Source: Bacillus sp. P14.5 (lineage in GTDB: Bacteria > Bacillota > Bacilli > Bacillales > Bacillaceae_B). Taken from it: a stretch of DNA of 32,844 nucleotides. Both the position numbers and the translations under genes were made by a program. Location: assembly GCF_003316765.1 (NCBI RefSeq), contig NZ_NIJF01000001.1, positions 1 to 32,844 of the forward strand, read 5' to 3'. The stretch's first letter is position 1; every line of letters begins with the position of its first letter. The notes under the pieces were generated by a model. The model made no database searches and was not told where the DNA came from. It worked only from the letters and a program-made list of their open reading frames with translations. Shown piece after piece: positions 1 through 12,627 of the stretch.

Positions 1-1778
<1,778 letters not shown>

Positions 1779-1810
1779 GATCACTCCATTTCTATAAGAG
1801 GTTGTAAACA

Positions 1811-1845
1811 ACAGGGTGCCCAAAGAGGACACCCTGTTTTATTTT
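1811..1845 (+). terminator. Rho-independent terminator of the purine operon
   Basis: ACAGGGTG at 1811-1818 pairs with CACCCTGT at 1830-1837, with extra CC/GG pairing inside, and is followed by TTTTATTTTAT. It lies about 115 bp after purD, close to the start of the small antisense gene, and would end the pur transcript. Confidence 0.85.
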
Positions 1846-1858
1846 ATAAAGTAAGTTA

Positions 1859-1907
1859 ACGCGTCAAAGTGCTGAAAGGGACAGTCCCTTTTAGCAAGTT
1901 AACGCGT
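1859..1907. repeat. Dispersed GGGACAGTCCC palindrome, copy 1
   Basis: The left arm at 1859-1881 and the right arm at 1885-1907 pair over 23 positions with about four mismatches around a CAG centre. The outer ends read ACGCGT and the centre GGGACAGTCCC. Related copies occur at 16364-16422, 21687-21743 and 32425-32476. There is no T-run, so it is not an ordinary terminator. Confidence 0.85.
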
Positions 1908-2328
1908 CACCGCATGAAGAGGGACTGACCCTCTTCGTGCGGTGATGCACTAAAGTGCCTGCCGGATTAGGATGGGTTATACGGCAGATCGGGTGCGTCT
2001 GTATTTTTTCATCCCGGTCGATGTCATCGATTTTCTGATGAGAAGAATTTGCGCCATCTTTGCCTTTTAACATAGAAGCAATGTTCAGCATGCTTTTGCC
2101 TTCTTTTGCTCCGCCATCATCGTTCATCTTGTTTTCGAAGATTGCCGTGATCGGGCAGAAGCGCAGAATTCCTTCCCCGACTTTCATCCCTCCGAGAAGA
2201 GCCATCCATAAATATGAGTCTCTCCAAGGCATTTTGACCAGTTTTGCCGTTGCCCAGGAAAGGACTGTAAAGCCTACCATGATTCGAATTAAAGCATTAA
2301 CAATGCCAATGTTTTGTGTAACCTTCAT
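1891..2328 (-). CDS. DUF2892-type inner-membrane protein with repeat-derived C-terminus
   Basis: The first 70 or so of 145 residues form a DUF2892-like domain: a start like MKVTQNIGIVNALIRI, two hydrophobic segments (about residues 10-27 and 38-62), and a conserved RFCPITAIFE segment in which the single Cys follows the second helix. This fold is found in small membrane proteins and at the end of YgaP-type rhodanese proteins; the biochemical role is unknown. AAGGAGG lies 7 nt before the ATG at 2328, a strong ribosome binding site. The C-terminal half is hydrophilic, and its last 20 or so residues are read through the hairpin and palindrome at 1891-1944, with the stop codon inside the palindrome. 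The original gene therefore probably ended differently. It is transcribed divergently from yerA. Confidence 0.75.
   Translation of the reverse strand: MKVTQNIGIVNALIRIMVGFTVLSWATAKLVKMPWRDSYLWMALLGGMKVGEGILRFCPITAIFENKMNDDGGAKEGKSMLNIASMLKGKDGANSSHQKIDDIDRDEKIQTHPICRITHPNPAGTLVHHRTKRVSPSSCGDALTC
1908..1944. repeat. 16-bp-stem hairpin abutting the palindrome
   Basis: The arms 1908-1923 and 1929-1944 are complementary over 16 bp with one GU-type pair and a 5-nt loop (ACTGA). The hairpin directly follows the palindrome copy and has no T-run. On the minus strand it falls inside the C-terminal codons of the DUF2892 gene. Confidence 0.85.
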
Positions 2329-2477
2329 GACATTTCCTCCTTACATAATTTTTACATTTTTTCTGTAAACCTTTAATGCGTTAAAGTCTAAACTGTGATA
2401 ACATTAATTAATACTTTGAGCTAATGCTGAAAGAATTTGTTCATTAGTGAATCTCTATCAAGAGGAGTGTTCATAGT

Positions 2478-4217
2478 TTGGTACAACGTTATCGATGGAA
2501 AAACAAGCAGCTGCGAGAACATATAGATGTTTTAAACGGCGCCGTGCAGCCGACCAAGATCCTAAAGAATGCGGTATATCTGCACTCGGTTCTGAAAAAG
2601 TGGGTGTCTGCCCATATCTGGATTTATGACGACCGCATCATATACTGCGGCGATAAACTTCCTGAAAACTTGGATGGGTGTGAAGTGACAGATTGCAGCA
2701 GTTACTTTCTCGTCCCTGGCTACATAGAACCCCATGTTCACCCGTTTCAACTTTATAATCCCCATTCTTTTGCTCATTATGCATCCCGGACCGGAACGAC
2801 GACATTCATCAACGACAACCTTATGCTGTTTTTATTGATGAACAAAAAGAAAGCGTTTTCTTTATTGGCTGAGCTGAAGAACCTTCCGTTTTCAATGTTC
2901 TGGTGGGCGCGTTTTGATTCACAGACAGAAATGCAGAGGGAGGAGACGGTATTTTCCCAAAGTGAAGTGAAAGCTTGGCTGGGACATCAGGATGTGGTCC
3001 AGGGCGGAGAATTGACTTCGTGGCCGAGGCTGCTGGATGGCGATGACATGCTCCTTCACCTCATGCAGGAAGCCAAGAGGTTGAATAAAGTAGTGGAAGG
3101 CCATTTGCCGGGCGCTTCTGAGAAAACCCTGGCTAAGCTCGCTTTGCTCGGAATAGACGGCGACCATGAAGCCATGACGGGAAAAGATGTATACATGAGG
3201 CTCATGCAGGGATTGGCTGTGACTTTGAGGAATTCCTCCATCAGGCCTGATTTGGATAAGCTCCTGGCAGAAATGAAGGAATACGATATAGAGAATTATG
3301 ATGAAATGATGCTCACAACAGACGGCTCAACACCGGCTTTTTATGAAAATGGTGTACTTGATGATCTTATCGCAAAAGCCATTGACAGCGGGATCCCGGT
3401 AATCGATGCCTATCATATGGCGAGCTATAATGTGGCAAAACATTACCGGATCTCCCACCAGCATGGAATAATCGCAGCGGGAAGAGTCGCCAACATCAAC
3501 TTTCTTGAAAGGAAGGACCAGCCAAAGCCGATTAGTGTCATGGCCAAGGGTCAATGGGTGAAGTCCCTAGAAGGCAGTCTGGCTGATGTCCCGGCACCGG
3601 ATTGGAAAAAGTTCGGTCTTGCACCGCTTGATTTTCAATGGGAATTGACGTACGATGACTTGCAGTTTTCCATGCCGTTCGGAATCGAAATGGTCAATGA
3701 AGTAATCACGAAGCCTTACTCAGTCAGTATCGATGCCTCCGAAACCTCCTTATCAGAACGACATGATGAATGCTTCCTGATGCTGGTGGATAGGAATGGC
3801 AAGTGGAGGATCAGTACCATGCTGAAAGGCTTTGCCAAAAGTGTCAAAGGCTTCGTTTCTTCTTTTTCAAACACTGGCGATATCATCTTGATCGGTAAGG
3901 ATAAAAGGGACATGATGAATGCTTTTAAAAGGATGAAAGAGATCGGCGGTGGAATTGTCCTTAGTGAGAATGAAGAGATTCTTCATGAGATTCCGCTGAA
4001 GGTCGGAGGGATTATGTCAGACAAAGGGATGGAAGAGTTGATTGACGAGGAAAAGAAAATGAAAGAGCTGTTATTCGCAAGAGGATACTCTTTCAATGAT
4101 CCCGTCTATACCTTGCTGTTCCTGCAATCGACGCACCTTCCTTACATCCGGGTTACGCAGCGGGGAATATATGATGTTATGAAGAAAACGGTACTCTTTC
4201 CCACGATAATGCGTTAA
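2478..4217 (+). CDS. yerA: Adenine deaminase family amidohydrolase YerA
   Basis: The 579-residue protein resembles Bacillus YerA, a branch of the adenine deaminase (Ade) family of metal-dependent amidohydrolases. Visible signatures are the metal-binding GYIEPHVHPF near residue 80, EGHLPGAS near 207, DGDHEAMTG near 228 and TTDGSTP near 280, where adenine deaminases usually have TDD followed by a short loop. A C-terminal Ade-like domain follows (DRNGKWRIS; EIGGGIVL). Adenine to hypoxanthine conversion is the family reaction, but the altered TDG motif makes the substrate uncertain. The start is the TTG at 2478, downstream of GAGGAG with a somewhat long spacer. It is followed 48 bp later by yerB, the same order as in B. 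subtilis, so the two are probably cotranscribed. Confidence 0.88.
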   Translation: MVQRYRWKNKQLREHIDVLNGAVQPTKILKNAVYLHSVLKKWVSAHIWIYDDRIIYCGDKLPENLDGCEVTDCSSYFLVPGYIEPHVHPFQLYNPHSFAHYASRTGTTTFINDNLMLFLLMNKKKAFSLLAELKNLPFSMFWWARFDSQTEMQREETVFSQSEVKAWLGHQDVVQGGELTSWPRLLDGDDMLLHLMQEAKRLNKVVEGHLPGASEKTLAKLALLGIDGDHEAMTGKDVYMRLMQGLAVTLRNSSIRPDLDKLLAEMKEYDIENYDEMMLTTDGSTPAFYENGVLDDLIAKAIDSGIPVIDAYHMASYNVAKHYRISHQHGIIAAGRVANINFLERKDQPKPISVMAKGQWVKSLEGSLADVPAPDWKKFGLAPLDFQWELTYDDLQFSMPFGIEMVNEVITKPYSVSIDASETSLSERHDECFLMLVDRNGKWRISTMLKGFAKSVKGFVSSFSNTGDIILIGKDKRDMMNAFKRMKEIGGGIVLSENEEILHEIPLKVGGIMSDKGMEELIDEEKKMKELLFARGYSFNDPVYTLLFLQSTHLPYIRVTQRGIYDVMKKTVLFPTIMR

Positions 4218-4265
4218 AATGTTAAAGTAAGAGATAGAAGACAGGTTTAGGGGTGTAATACTTAG

Positions 4266-5309
4266 ATGTGGAAGAAAACTGCGATAGCGGCCATGGCCGC
4301 GCTACTGCTGACAGCATGCAGTTCAGATAATGAGACAGCCGAAAATAATGATAACACGGCAAAAAACAATACGGAACAAAATAATTCAGTTGATCAGGAT
4401 AACAATGACGAAGCGGTGGAATCGCAATATGAATATCCGCTGACAGGAGTCAGTTCTGATGAAGAATCCTCGCAAAGAGCAGTGGCGGTGGTCGTCAACA
4501 ACCATCCTATTGCCCGGCCGCAATCAGGCTTGGATCATGCGGATATAGTTTATGAAGTCCTTGCGGAAGGAAATGTGACCCGGTTTGTTGCTCTGTTCCA
4601 AAGTGAGCAGCCGGAAACAGTAGGGCCGGTCAGGAGTGCCCGCGATTATTTCATCGAGCTGGCAGAGGGGTATGACAGCTTTTTCGTGGCCCATGGATAC
4701 AGTCCGAAAGCGAAAGAATTGCTGGCAAGCGGATCTGTGGATAATATCAATGGGATGGTATATGACGGCTCTTTATTCAAACGGGCAGATTTCCGTAAGG
4801 CGCCTCATAATTCATATATCTCTTTCGAAAATATTGAAAAGGGTGCTGAGGATACAGGGGCAGAAATGGATACACCTCCGGAACCGCTGGAGTTTGCTCA
4901 ATCAACAGAGGCTGAAGGAGAAGACGCGGCATCTGTTGAGGTTTCGTACTATGACAATCCTTCGTTCTCTCCTGTCTATGAATACGATCAGGGAACAGAG
5001 AAATACAAGAGAGTCTCTGAAGGCGAAGAACTCGCGGATTACGATACCGGAGATCCTGTATTGCTGGACAACATTTTTATCATAGAAGCACCACACGCAG
5101 TCGTAGATGATGCGGGACGCCGGGATATCGACCTTACTTCCGGTGGAAATGCTTATCTCCTGCAAAAGGGGAAACTGTTAAAAGTAGAATGGGAAAATCA
5201 AGATGGAAGAATCGTTCCCGCGGGTGATACAGGTTTGCTGCCGGGGAAAACATGGATCAATATCATACCTGATAATCCAGGATTGGATAAATTCATTACA
5301 GTACAATAA
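4266..5309 (+). CDS. yerB: DUF3048 lipoprotein YerB
   Basis: The 347-residue product has a lipoprotein signal peptide with a short basic start, a hydrophobic stretch and the lipobox LLTAC (Cys about residue 18), then a low-complexity Asn/Asp/Glu linker to about residue 55. The remainder is the YerB family, DUF3048: an N-terminal domain with a GPVRSARDYFIELA segment near residue 120 and a C-terminal domain after residue 220. It should be anchored to the outer face of the membrane; the molecular role is unknown. AGGGGTG precedes the ATG at 4266. It lies between yerA and yerC as in B. subtilis, and the short gaps suggest one transcript ending at the terminator after yerC. Confidence 0.9.
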   Translation: MWKKTAIAAMAALLLTACSSDNETAENNDNTAKNNTEQNNSVDQDNNDEAVESQYEYPLTGVSSDEESSQRAVAVVVNNHPIARPQSGLDHADIVYEVLAEGNVTRFVALFQSEQPETVGPVRSARDYFIELAEGYDSFFVAHGYSPKAKELLASGSVDNINGMVYDGSLFKRADFRKAPHNSYISFENIEKGAEDTGAEMDTPPEPLEFAQSTEAEGEDAASVEVSYYDNPSFSPVYEYDQGTEKYKRVSEGEELADYDTGDPVLLDNIFIIEAPHAVVDDAGRRDIDLTSGGNAYLLQKGKLLKVEWENQDGRIVPAGDTGLLPGKTWINIIPDNPGLDKFITVQ

Positions 5310-5386
5310 TTGAACAAGGCTCTTTTCTTAAATTTCAAAAGCAGCAATTTATGCGGAAAAAGTCTTCAATAAAAGGAGAAATGAAC

Positions 5387-5692
5387 ATGCAAATCAATAA
5401 AATCAAAGGTAAAGAATTGGACCAGTTGTTTAATGCGATATTGTCCCTTCAAGATAAAGATGAGTGCTATCGTTTCTTTGACGATCTGGCAACAATCAAT
5501 GAAATCCAATCCCTTGCACAGCGCCTTGAAGTAGCGAGAATGCTGGAAGAAGGCAAAACCTATCATAAGATCGAGGCGGAAACAGGCGCCAGCACGGCGA
5601 CGATTTCCCGCGTGAAGCGCTGCCTCAACTACGGTAACGATGCCTATCATATGGTATTGGAACGTGTGGGTAATCAGAAGGAAGAAGAGTAA
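5387..5692 (+). CDS. yerC: TrpR-like DNA-binding protein YerC
   Basis: This 101-residue protein belongs to the YerC/YecD family of Trp-repressor-like proteins. The helix-turn-helix is visible as ARMLEEGKTYHKI followed by TGASTATISRVKRCL at about residues 55-85. The open frame extends upstream to 5351, but AGGAG at 5374-5378 is 8 nt from the ATG at 5387, and the homologous proteins begin MQI, so 5387 is chosen over 5351 and 5381. The target genes are unknown; there is no evidence that it binds tryptophan. It is followed by a strong terminator at 5753. Confidence 0.92.
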   Translation: MQINKIKGKELDQLFNAILSLQDKDECYRFFDDLATINEIQSLAQRLEVARMLEEGKTYHKIEAETGASTATISRVKRCLNYGNDAYHMVLERVGNQKEEE

Positions 5693-5752
5693 AATTTTTT
5701 GATAGTGTACCAAGGGGAATTAGGTTTGAAATAAAGTCCTTTCCGCTGCAGA

Positions 5753-5801
5753 CCAAAAAGACTGGCACAGAGTAAAAGCGTGCCAGTCTTTTTGGTTTTT
5801 T
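5753..5801 (+). terminator. Strong terminator after yerC
   Basis: CCAAAAAGACTGGCAC at 5753-5768 pairs perfectly over 16 bp with 5780-5795 and is followed by six T residues. It ends the yerA-yerB-yerC transcription unit. Confidence 0.95.
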
Positions 5802-5849
5802 AGGAATAATAAAATCTATTTTAATGAATAGCTTTTAGTTATGCTTTCC

Positions 5850-6010
5850 ACGTCCAGCTTCAGCGCCTGGCTCTCGGTCGGGAGCGGGTGTCCGTTTGTT
5901 GAGATATGTATGAGGTAGAGGAGGCTTCGGCCGGGCAGAGCTGGTTTGCGTAAAGATATGTATGAAGCACAGGAGAGTTCGGTCGGGCGGGGGTGTTCCG
6001 GCATAGAGAA
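5850..6010. repeat. Short tandem array, unit 52-53 bp
   Basis: Units begin with TCGGTCGGG or TCGGCCGGG at 5874, 5927 and 5979, giving lengths of 53 and 52 bp and a partial third unit. Both full units contain GATATGTATGA. The flank at 5850-5870 (GTCCAGCTTCAGCGCC) resembles a repeat seen widely in Bacillaceae genomes. The minus-strand open frame through it is not a credible gene. This fills the yerC-pcrB gap before the pcrB promoter. Confidence 0.7.
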
Positions 6011-6102
6011 GTGTCTAAAAGGGAGTTAATTTACGCCTTTCGATGCTGAGAAAGGTACTGAAGTTTTGGAAGTATAAACCATCATCACCTTGCACTGCTC
6101 CC

Positions 6103-6131
6103 TCGTTAATTGGCAATAGGAATGGTATAAT
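6103..6131 (+). promoter_or_regulatory. Probable sigma-A promoter of pcrB
   Basis: A perfect -10 TATAAT at 6126-6131 is preceded by TGG, which makes an extended -10. The -35 position at 17-bp spacing is the weak TCGTTA at 6103-6108. The pcrB ribosome binding site begins 24 bp downstream. Confidence 0.65.
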
Positions 6132-6167
6132 GTTTTAATGGAATTGAAAGAATTGGAGGAAGTAAGG

Positions 6168-6857
6168 ATGTACGATGTCAGAGAGTGGCGCCATGTATTT
6201 AAGCTCGACCCCGCCAAGGAGATCAGCGACGATGAATTAGAGAAAATCTGTGAATCGGGAACGGATGCGGTGATCATTGGAGGGACCGATGATATTACCC
6301 TTGAAGGGGTTCTGGATTTGATGGCGAGAGTCAGGAGGTACACTGTGCCGTGCGCTCTCGAAGTCAGCAATATGGAGTCTCTCACACCGGGTTTCGACTT
6401 TTATTTTATCCCGACTGTGTTGAACAGCGAGGATCCGATGTGGCTGAAAGGCCTTCATCATCAAGCTGTAAAAGAGTATGGGGAAATCATGAATTGGGAT
6501 GAAATCATTGTAGAGGGATATTGCATCCTGAACAGCGACTGCAAAGCAGCCAAGCTTACCGGCGCCAAAGCGGATTTATCTAAAGAAGATGTGGCGGCCT
6601 ATGCGATGATGGCAGAGAAAATGTTTCACCTCCCCATCTTTTATCTGGAATACAGCGGAATGTACGGAGATGTCGAATATGTCCGTGAAACCGCCCGGGT
6701 ACTTGAAAATTCCACCCTTTTCTATGGCGGGGGAATCAAAACACCGGAGCAGGCGCGGGAAATGGGAGAACACGCAGACGTCATCGTGGTCGGAAACATA
6801 GTATATGAAGACTTATCAGCAGCGTTGAAAACAGTAAGAGCAGTTAAATCAATATAA
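6168..6857 (+). CDS. pcrB: Heptaprenylglyceryl phosphate synthase PcrB
   Basis: PcrB is a (beta/alpha)8 enzyme that links heptaprenyl diphosphate to sn-glycerol-1-phosphate, making an archaeal-type ether lipid precursor in Bacillales. The 229-residue sequence shows the family signatures: HVFKLDP near residue 8, [10 protein letters not shown] near 30, [11 protein letters not shown] near 64, [13 protein letters not shown] near 120, [10 protein letters not shown] near 160 and FYGGGI with ADVIVVGN near the C-terminus for phosphate binding. The frame is open from 6138, but GGAGG at 6155-6159 sits 8 nt before the ATG at 6168, and the protein then begins MYDV as in relatives. It has its own promoter and is separated from pcrA by about 200 bp with a second promoter. 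Confidence 0.95.
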   Translation: MYDVREWRHVFKLDPAKEISDDELEKICESGTDAVIIGGTDDITLEGVLDLMARVRRYTVPCALEVSNMESLTPGFDFYFIPTVLNSEDPMWLKGLHHQAVKEYGEIMNWDEIIVEGYCILNSDCKAAKLTGAKADLSKEDVAAYAMMAEKMFHLPIFYLEYSGMYGDVEYVRETARVLENSTLFYGGGIKTPEQAREMGEHADVIVVGNIVYEDLSAALKTVRAVKSI

Positions 6858-6952
6858 ATTAATTTATATTTTCATATCAAGGTATCTTCGAGAGATGATT
6901 ATATTTAATTTTTCATGAGAAGGACCGTGATTGTTTTTTAGAGATGTAATTA

Positions 6953-6990
6953 TTGATTGGAGTAGTGCTCCCTGGAGCGGAAATCAATCA
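6953..6990. repeat. Internally deleted remnant of the GGAGCGGAAATC repeat
   Basis: The segment begins TTGATTGGAG and ends CCTGGAGCGGAAATCAATC. The same two ends flank the 120-bp structured core at 19206-19325, so this copy keeps the termini and lacks about 80-90 bp of interior. It contains nested inverted repeats (GCTCC-CT-GGAGC inside TGATTG...CAATCA). It lies between pcrB and the pcrA promoter. Confidence 0.6.
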
Positions 6991-7001
6991 GCACTTCTAA
7001 C

Positions 7002-7030
7002 TTCATATAGGAAACAGAAATTGATATAAT
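7002..7030 (+). promoter_or_regulatory. Probable promoter of pcrA-ligA-camS
   Basis: A consensus -10 TATAAT at 7025-7030 with TGA just upstream forms an extended -10. The -35 at 17-bp spacing is the weak TTCATA at 7002-7007. The LexA-type dyad begins 2 bp after the -10, so a repressor bound there would block initiation. Confidence 0.65.
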
Positions 7031-7032
7031 AA

Positions 7033-7044
7033 GAACAAATGTTC
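7033..7044. promoter_or_regulatory. LexA (DinR) SOS box upstream of pcrA
   Basis: The sequence GAACAAATGTTC is an exact match to the Bacillus SOS box core GAAC-N4-GTTC. It lies between the -10 at 7025-7030 and the pcrA start codon at 7067, over the likely transcription start. This predicts DNA-damage induction of pcrA and the downstream ligA and camS. Confidence 0.82.
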
Positions 7045-7066
7045 GTTATGGTGGTGGAATAGGAAA

Positions 7067-9298
7067 ATGCAATTTTTAACAGATCGATTATTGAATGGAA
7101 TGAACCCGCCTCAGGCTGAAGCGGTAAAAGCAACTGAAGGCCCCCTGTTGATCATGGCGGGTGCCGGTTCAGGGAAAACCCGTGTCCTGACACACCGAAT
7201 CGCCTATTTGATGGTAGAAAAAGGAGTCAATCCTTATAACATCCTGGCGATTACCTTTACAAACAAGGCTGCACGGGAAATGAAAGACAGAATCGGAAAA
7301 ATCCTTGGCGGAGTGGCGGAAGAAATCTGGATTTCAACGTTTCACTCCATGTGTGTGCGGATCCTTAGACGGGATATCGACCGCATCGGCTTTACCCGAA
7401 ACTTCACAATCCTGGATTCGACGGATCAGTTATCCGTCATTAAGTCTATTCTCAAGGACAAAAATATCGACCCGAAAAAGTTTGATCCCCGGTCAATCCT
7501 GGGCTCGATTTCTTCAGCAAAAAATGAATTGAAAACACCGGAAGATTTTGAAAAGGAAGCAGGCAGCTACTATGATAATGTCGCTTCTGACGTCTATAAA
7601 GAATATCAAAAACGTCTCCGGAAAAATCAGGCGCTGGACTTTGATGACCTTATCATGATGACCATCCACTTGTTCGAGCGGGTTCCGGAAGTACTGGAAT
7701 ATTATCAAAGAAAATTCCAATATATCCATGTGGATGAGTATCAGGATACGAACAGAGCGCAGTATATGCTTGTCAAAATGCTGGCATCCCGTTTTCAGAA
7801 TCTATGTGTAGTCGGTGATTCGGATCAGTCGATCTATCGCTGGCGCGGGGCGGATATCGCGAACATCATGTCTTTTGAAAAAGACTATCCTAGAGCGAAT
7901 GTGATTCTGCTGGAACAAAATTACCGCTCCACAAAGACGATTCTGCATGCAGCCAACGATGTCATCCAGAAAAACATGAACCGCAAAGCCAAAAATCTCT
8001 GGACGGAAAATGACCAAGGAGAGAAGATTACTTACTACAGAGGGGACAGCGAGCAATCGGAAGCACAGTTTGTTGCCGGTAAAATCAAAGAAATGACAGA
8101 CAGCGGCAAGCGGAAGTTCTCTGAATTTGCCATCCTTTACCGGACCAACGCACAGTCCCGTGTAATTGAGGAAGTACTTCTGAAATCCAATATCGAGTAC
8201 AGCATTGTCGGAGGCATCAAGTTCTACGACAGAAAAGAAATTAAGGATATTTTGGCCTACCTTAGGCTGATTGCCAATCCGGATGATGACATCAGTCTCC
8301 GCCGTGTCATCAATGTACCGAAACGGGGAATCGGTTCGACATCGCTTGATAAAATCGCTAATTACGCGGCTATGAATGACCTCTCCATGATGCAGGCCTT
8401 GGAGGAAGCGGATTTTATCGGACTGAGCCCGAAAATCACCAAATCGGTCATTGAATTCAAGGACCTTTTGAAAGGCTATACCAGCATGCAGGAGTATCTT
8501 TCTGTTACTGAACTGGTTGAAGAAATCCTTGAAAAATCAGGTTATAGAGAAATGCTGAAAGTCGAGAAATCCATTGAAGCGCAGAGCCGTCTGGAAAATA
8601 TCGATGAGTTCCTATCTGTTACGAAGAGCTTTGAAGAAAGCAATGATGATAAATCACTGGTTGCTTTCCTTACCGACCTGGCGCTTGTTGCGGACATCGA
8701 TAAGCTGGATGATGATGAAAAGCCTCAGGATGCTGTTATCCTGATGACACTGCATGCTGCCAAAGGCCTTGAGTTCCCGATTGTGTTCCTGATGGGACTC
8801 GAGGAAGGAGTCTTCCCTCACAGCCGTTCTCTTATGGACGAAGAGGAGATGGAAGAAGAGCGCCGCCTTGCTTACGTGGGCATTACGAGGGCTGAAGAGG
8901 AATTATTCATGACCAATGCCCAGATGCGGACACTGTACGGCCAGACGAAAATGAACCCGGTATCCAGGTTTATTGCGGAAATTCCTGAAGACCTCATTGA
9001 TAATTTCGAGCCGCAAAAGAAAAGTCCGTTCTCATCAGGCGGTACAGGTACAGGTGCTGCTGCCTCCGCAAGACCGCAGCCAAGAAGGAAGCCTGTTACC
9101 CGGCCGGTGCCAACAACCACTGGAGGCGAAGGAATCTCCTGGCAGGTTGGCGACAGAGCAGCCCACAAAAAATGGGGCACTGGAACGGTTGTCAGCGTAA
9201 AAGGAAGCGGAGATGGAATGGAGCTTGATATCGCATTCCCAAGCCCGACAGGCATTAAGCGCCTATTAGCTAAATTCGCTCCGGTTGAAAAAGTATAA
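7067..9298 (+). CDS. pcrA: ATP-dependent DNA helicase PcrA
   Basis: PcrA is the essential UvrD-family 3'-5' helicase of Gram-positive bacteria, acting in repair, removal of RecA and clearing of replication-transcription conflicts. The 743-residue protein has Walker A AGAGSGKT at residues 31-38, motif Ia [11 protein letters not shown] near 62, motif II DEYQDTN at 223-229, [13 protein letters not shown] (motif III) near 250, LEQNYRS (motif IV) near 285, [10 protein letters not shown] (motif V) near 565 and VGITRAEE (motif VI) near 605. The C-terminal 50 residues form the Tudor-like domain that contacts RNA polymerase, after a Gly/Ala/Pro linker. GGTGG lies 9 nt before the ATG. The gene follows a LexA box and precedes ligA by 24 bp, so both are probably cotranscribed. 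Confidence 0.98.
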   Translation: MQFLTDRLLNGMNPPQAEAVKATEGPLLIMAGAGSGKTRVLTHRIAYLMVEKGVNPYNILAITFTNKAAREMKDRIGKILGGVAEEIWISTFHSMCVRILRRDIDRIGFTRNFTILDSTDQLSVIKSILKDKNIDPKKFDPRSILGSISSAKNELKTPEDFEKEAGSYYDNVASDVYKEYQKRLRKNQALDFDDLIMMTIHLFERVPEVLEYYQRKFQYIHVDEYQDTNRAQYMLVKMLASRFQNLCVVGDSDQSIYRWRGADIANIMSFEKDYPRANVILLEQNYRSTKTILHAANDVIQKNMNRKAKNLWTENDQGEKITYYRGDSEQSEAQFVAGKIKEMTDSGKRKFSEFAILYRTNAQSRVIEEVLLKSNIEYSIVGGIKFYDRKEIKDILAYLRLIANPDDDISLRRVINVPKRGIGSTSLDKIANYAAMNDLSMMQALEEADFIGLSPKITKSVIEFKDLLKGYTSMQEYLSVTELVEEILEKSGYREMLKVEKSIEAQSRLENIDEFLSVTKSFEESNDDKSLVAFLTDLALVADIDKLDDDEKPQDAVILMTLHAAKGLEFPIVFLMGLEEGVFPHSRSLMDEEEMEEERRLAYVGITRAEEELFMTNAQMRTLYGQTKMNPVSRFIAEIPEDLIDNFEPQKKSPFSSGGTGTGAAASARPQPRRKPVTRPVPTTTGGEGISWQVGDRAAHKKWGTGTVVSVKGSGDGMELDIAFPSPTGIKRLLAKFAPVEKV

Positions 9299-11329
<2,031 letters not shown>

Positions 11330-11343
11330 AGGTGGAGAAATGA

Positions 11344-12495
11344 ATGAAAAAGTGGTTTGCGGCAGTGTCGGCTGCTCTTGTTTTGAGCGGCTGTGCTCCC
11401 GCTTTTGAAAAACAGGAGCAAGTAGTGGAAGATGATGCTCAGCAATCGGAAAAGGCGATCATACCGAATTATCAAATTTCGAATGATTATTTTAAGACGC
11501 TGCTCCCTTATGAATCAACAGACACCAGGGGCATGGTCGTCAACAACCTTCAATCCCGTTATGATATTGATGTATTTGAATCCGGTTTGGTCAGAATGGC
11601 GAAGAATGCTTATTCGACCGATCAATATCTTTTCAAAGAAGGACAGATATTGGATCAAGAAACGATACAATCATGGCTGAACAGGAAGTTCAACAGTGAA
11701 CAATTGAAGGAAAAAGGATTAGAGGAAAAGGATAATATCGGCCTCAATCCTGTTGAAGATACACCAGGAGAGGGAAAGGATTCTCCGATATACCTCGCCC
11801 ATGTGATTGAACACAATTACTTGGAAAAAATCGAGGAAAACAAAATTCAGCTGTCAAGTGTCGCTGTCGGACTGGCCCTGAATTCAGTTTCCTACTATCA
11901 GGATCAATCTACCGGCGAGACCAGGCAAACGACTATGAGTCATGAAGAAGTCAGGGAGCAAGGAACGCAGATAGCCGAGGAAGTAATCAACAGAATGAGA
12001 GAGAAGCCTGAGCTTGAGGGAGTTCCAATCATGATTGCCCTGTATGAGCAATCAAGCAAAGGTTCTGTAACTCCCGGCAGCTATTTTGCCTACACCAATG
12101 TCCCGGCCGGAAGTTCATCAATCAGTGAGTGGACGAGTGTGGATGAACAGCGCTACTTCTTTCCATCTGTTGACGCTGAAGAGCACCAGCCTGAGGATTT
12201 GAAGATTTTCAATGAATTTAAAGAGAAAATAGAAACCTATTTCCCGAACTATGTCGGTGTCGTTGGAAATGCTTTTTATAAAGATGGAGCAATCGAAAAC
12301 CTTGAGATTGACATACCGATACAATTTAATGGAAAAGCTGAAACGATCGGCTTTACTCAGTATGCGGCGGAGCTTGCTGCTGAACTTTTCCCGGATGAAA
12401 TGAGTGTCGAGATAGAGATAACATCCGGAAGTGGCGCCGAGGCATTAATCGTCCTCAGCCAGCAGGAAGAGCCGTTTGTGCATATCTATGAATAA
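11344..12495 (+). CDS. camS: CamS family lipoprotein (YerH)
   Basis: The 383-residue product is a CamS/YerH family lipoprotein. In Staphylococcus aureus the CamS signal peptide is the source of a peptide resembling enterococcal sex pheromone cAM373; the function of the mature protein in Bacillus is unknown. The N-terminus shows a typical lipoprotein signal ending VLSGC (Cys about residue 18), and the rest is hydrophilic and extracytoplasmic. AGGTGGAG precedes the ATG at 11344. It follows ligA by 14 bp and is closed by a terminator, so it is the last gene of the pcrA-ligA-camS unit and falls under the same predicted LexA control. Confidence 0.92.
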   Translation: MKKWFAAVSAALVLSGCAPAFEKQEQVVEDDAQQSEKAIIPNYQISNDYFKTLLPYESTDTRGMVVNNLQSRYDIDVFESGLVRMAKNAYSTDQYLFKEGQILDQETIQSWLNRKFNSEQLKEKGLEEKDNIGLNPVEDTPGEGKDSPIYLAHVIEHNYLEKIEENKIQLSSVAVGLALNSVSYYQDQSTGETRQTTMSHEEVREQGTQIAEEVINRMREKPELEGVPIMIALYEQSSKGSVTPGSYFAYTNVPAGSSSISEWTSVDEQRYFFPSVDAEEHQPEDLKIFNEFKEKIETYFPNYVGVVGNAFYKDGAIENLEIDIPIQFNGKAETIGFTQYAAELAAELFPDEMSVEIEITSGSGAEALIVLSQQEEPFVHIYE

Positions 12496-12504
12496 GACAA
12501 TGGT

Positions 12505-12536
12505 AAGGCTGGCCTGTTAAAGGGCCGGTCTTTTTT
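12505..12536 (+). terminator. Terminator after camS
   Basis: AAGGCTGGCC at 12505-12514 pairs with 12523-12532 over 10 bp with two GU pairs, followed by TTTTTT. It ends the pcrA-ligA-camS transcript. Confidence 0.9.
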
Positions 12537-12627
12537 ATTATTTTCAAAAAGAAAGCTATTGGGTTAGTTTAAGCAGGGCAGGGTTCTGCAGTGAAATTTC
12601 ACAAGAACATCACAGGGGAGAGATTAA

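Noticed and set aside
5816..6004. 62-codon minus-strand open frame
   Set aside because: It lies in the short tandem array and has no ribosome binding site.
6110..6115. TTGGCA as -35 of the pcrB promoter
   Set aside because: Only 10 bp separate it from the TATAAT box; the extended -10 with a weak -35 at 17 bp is preferred.
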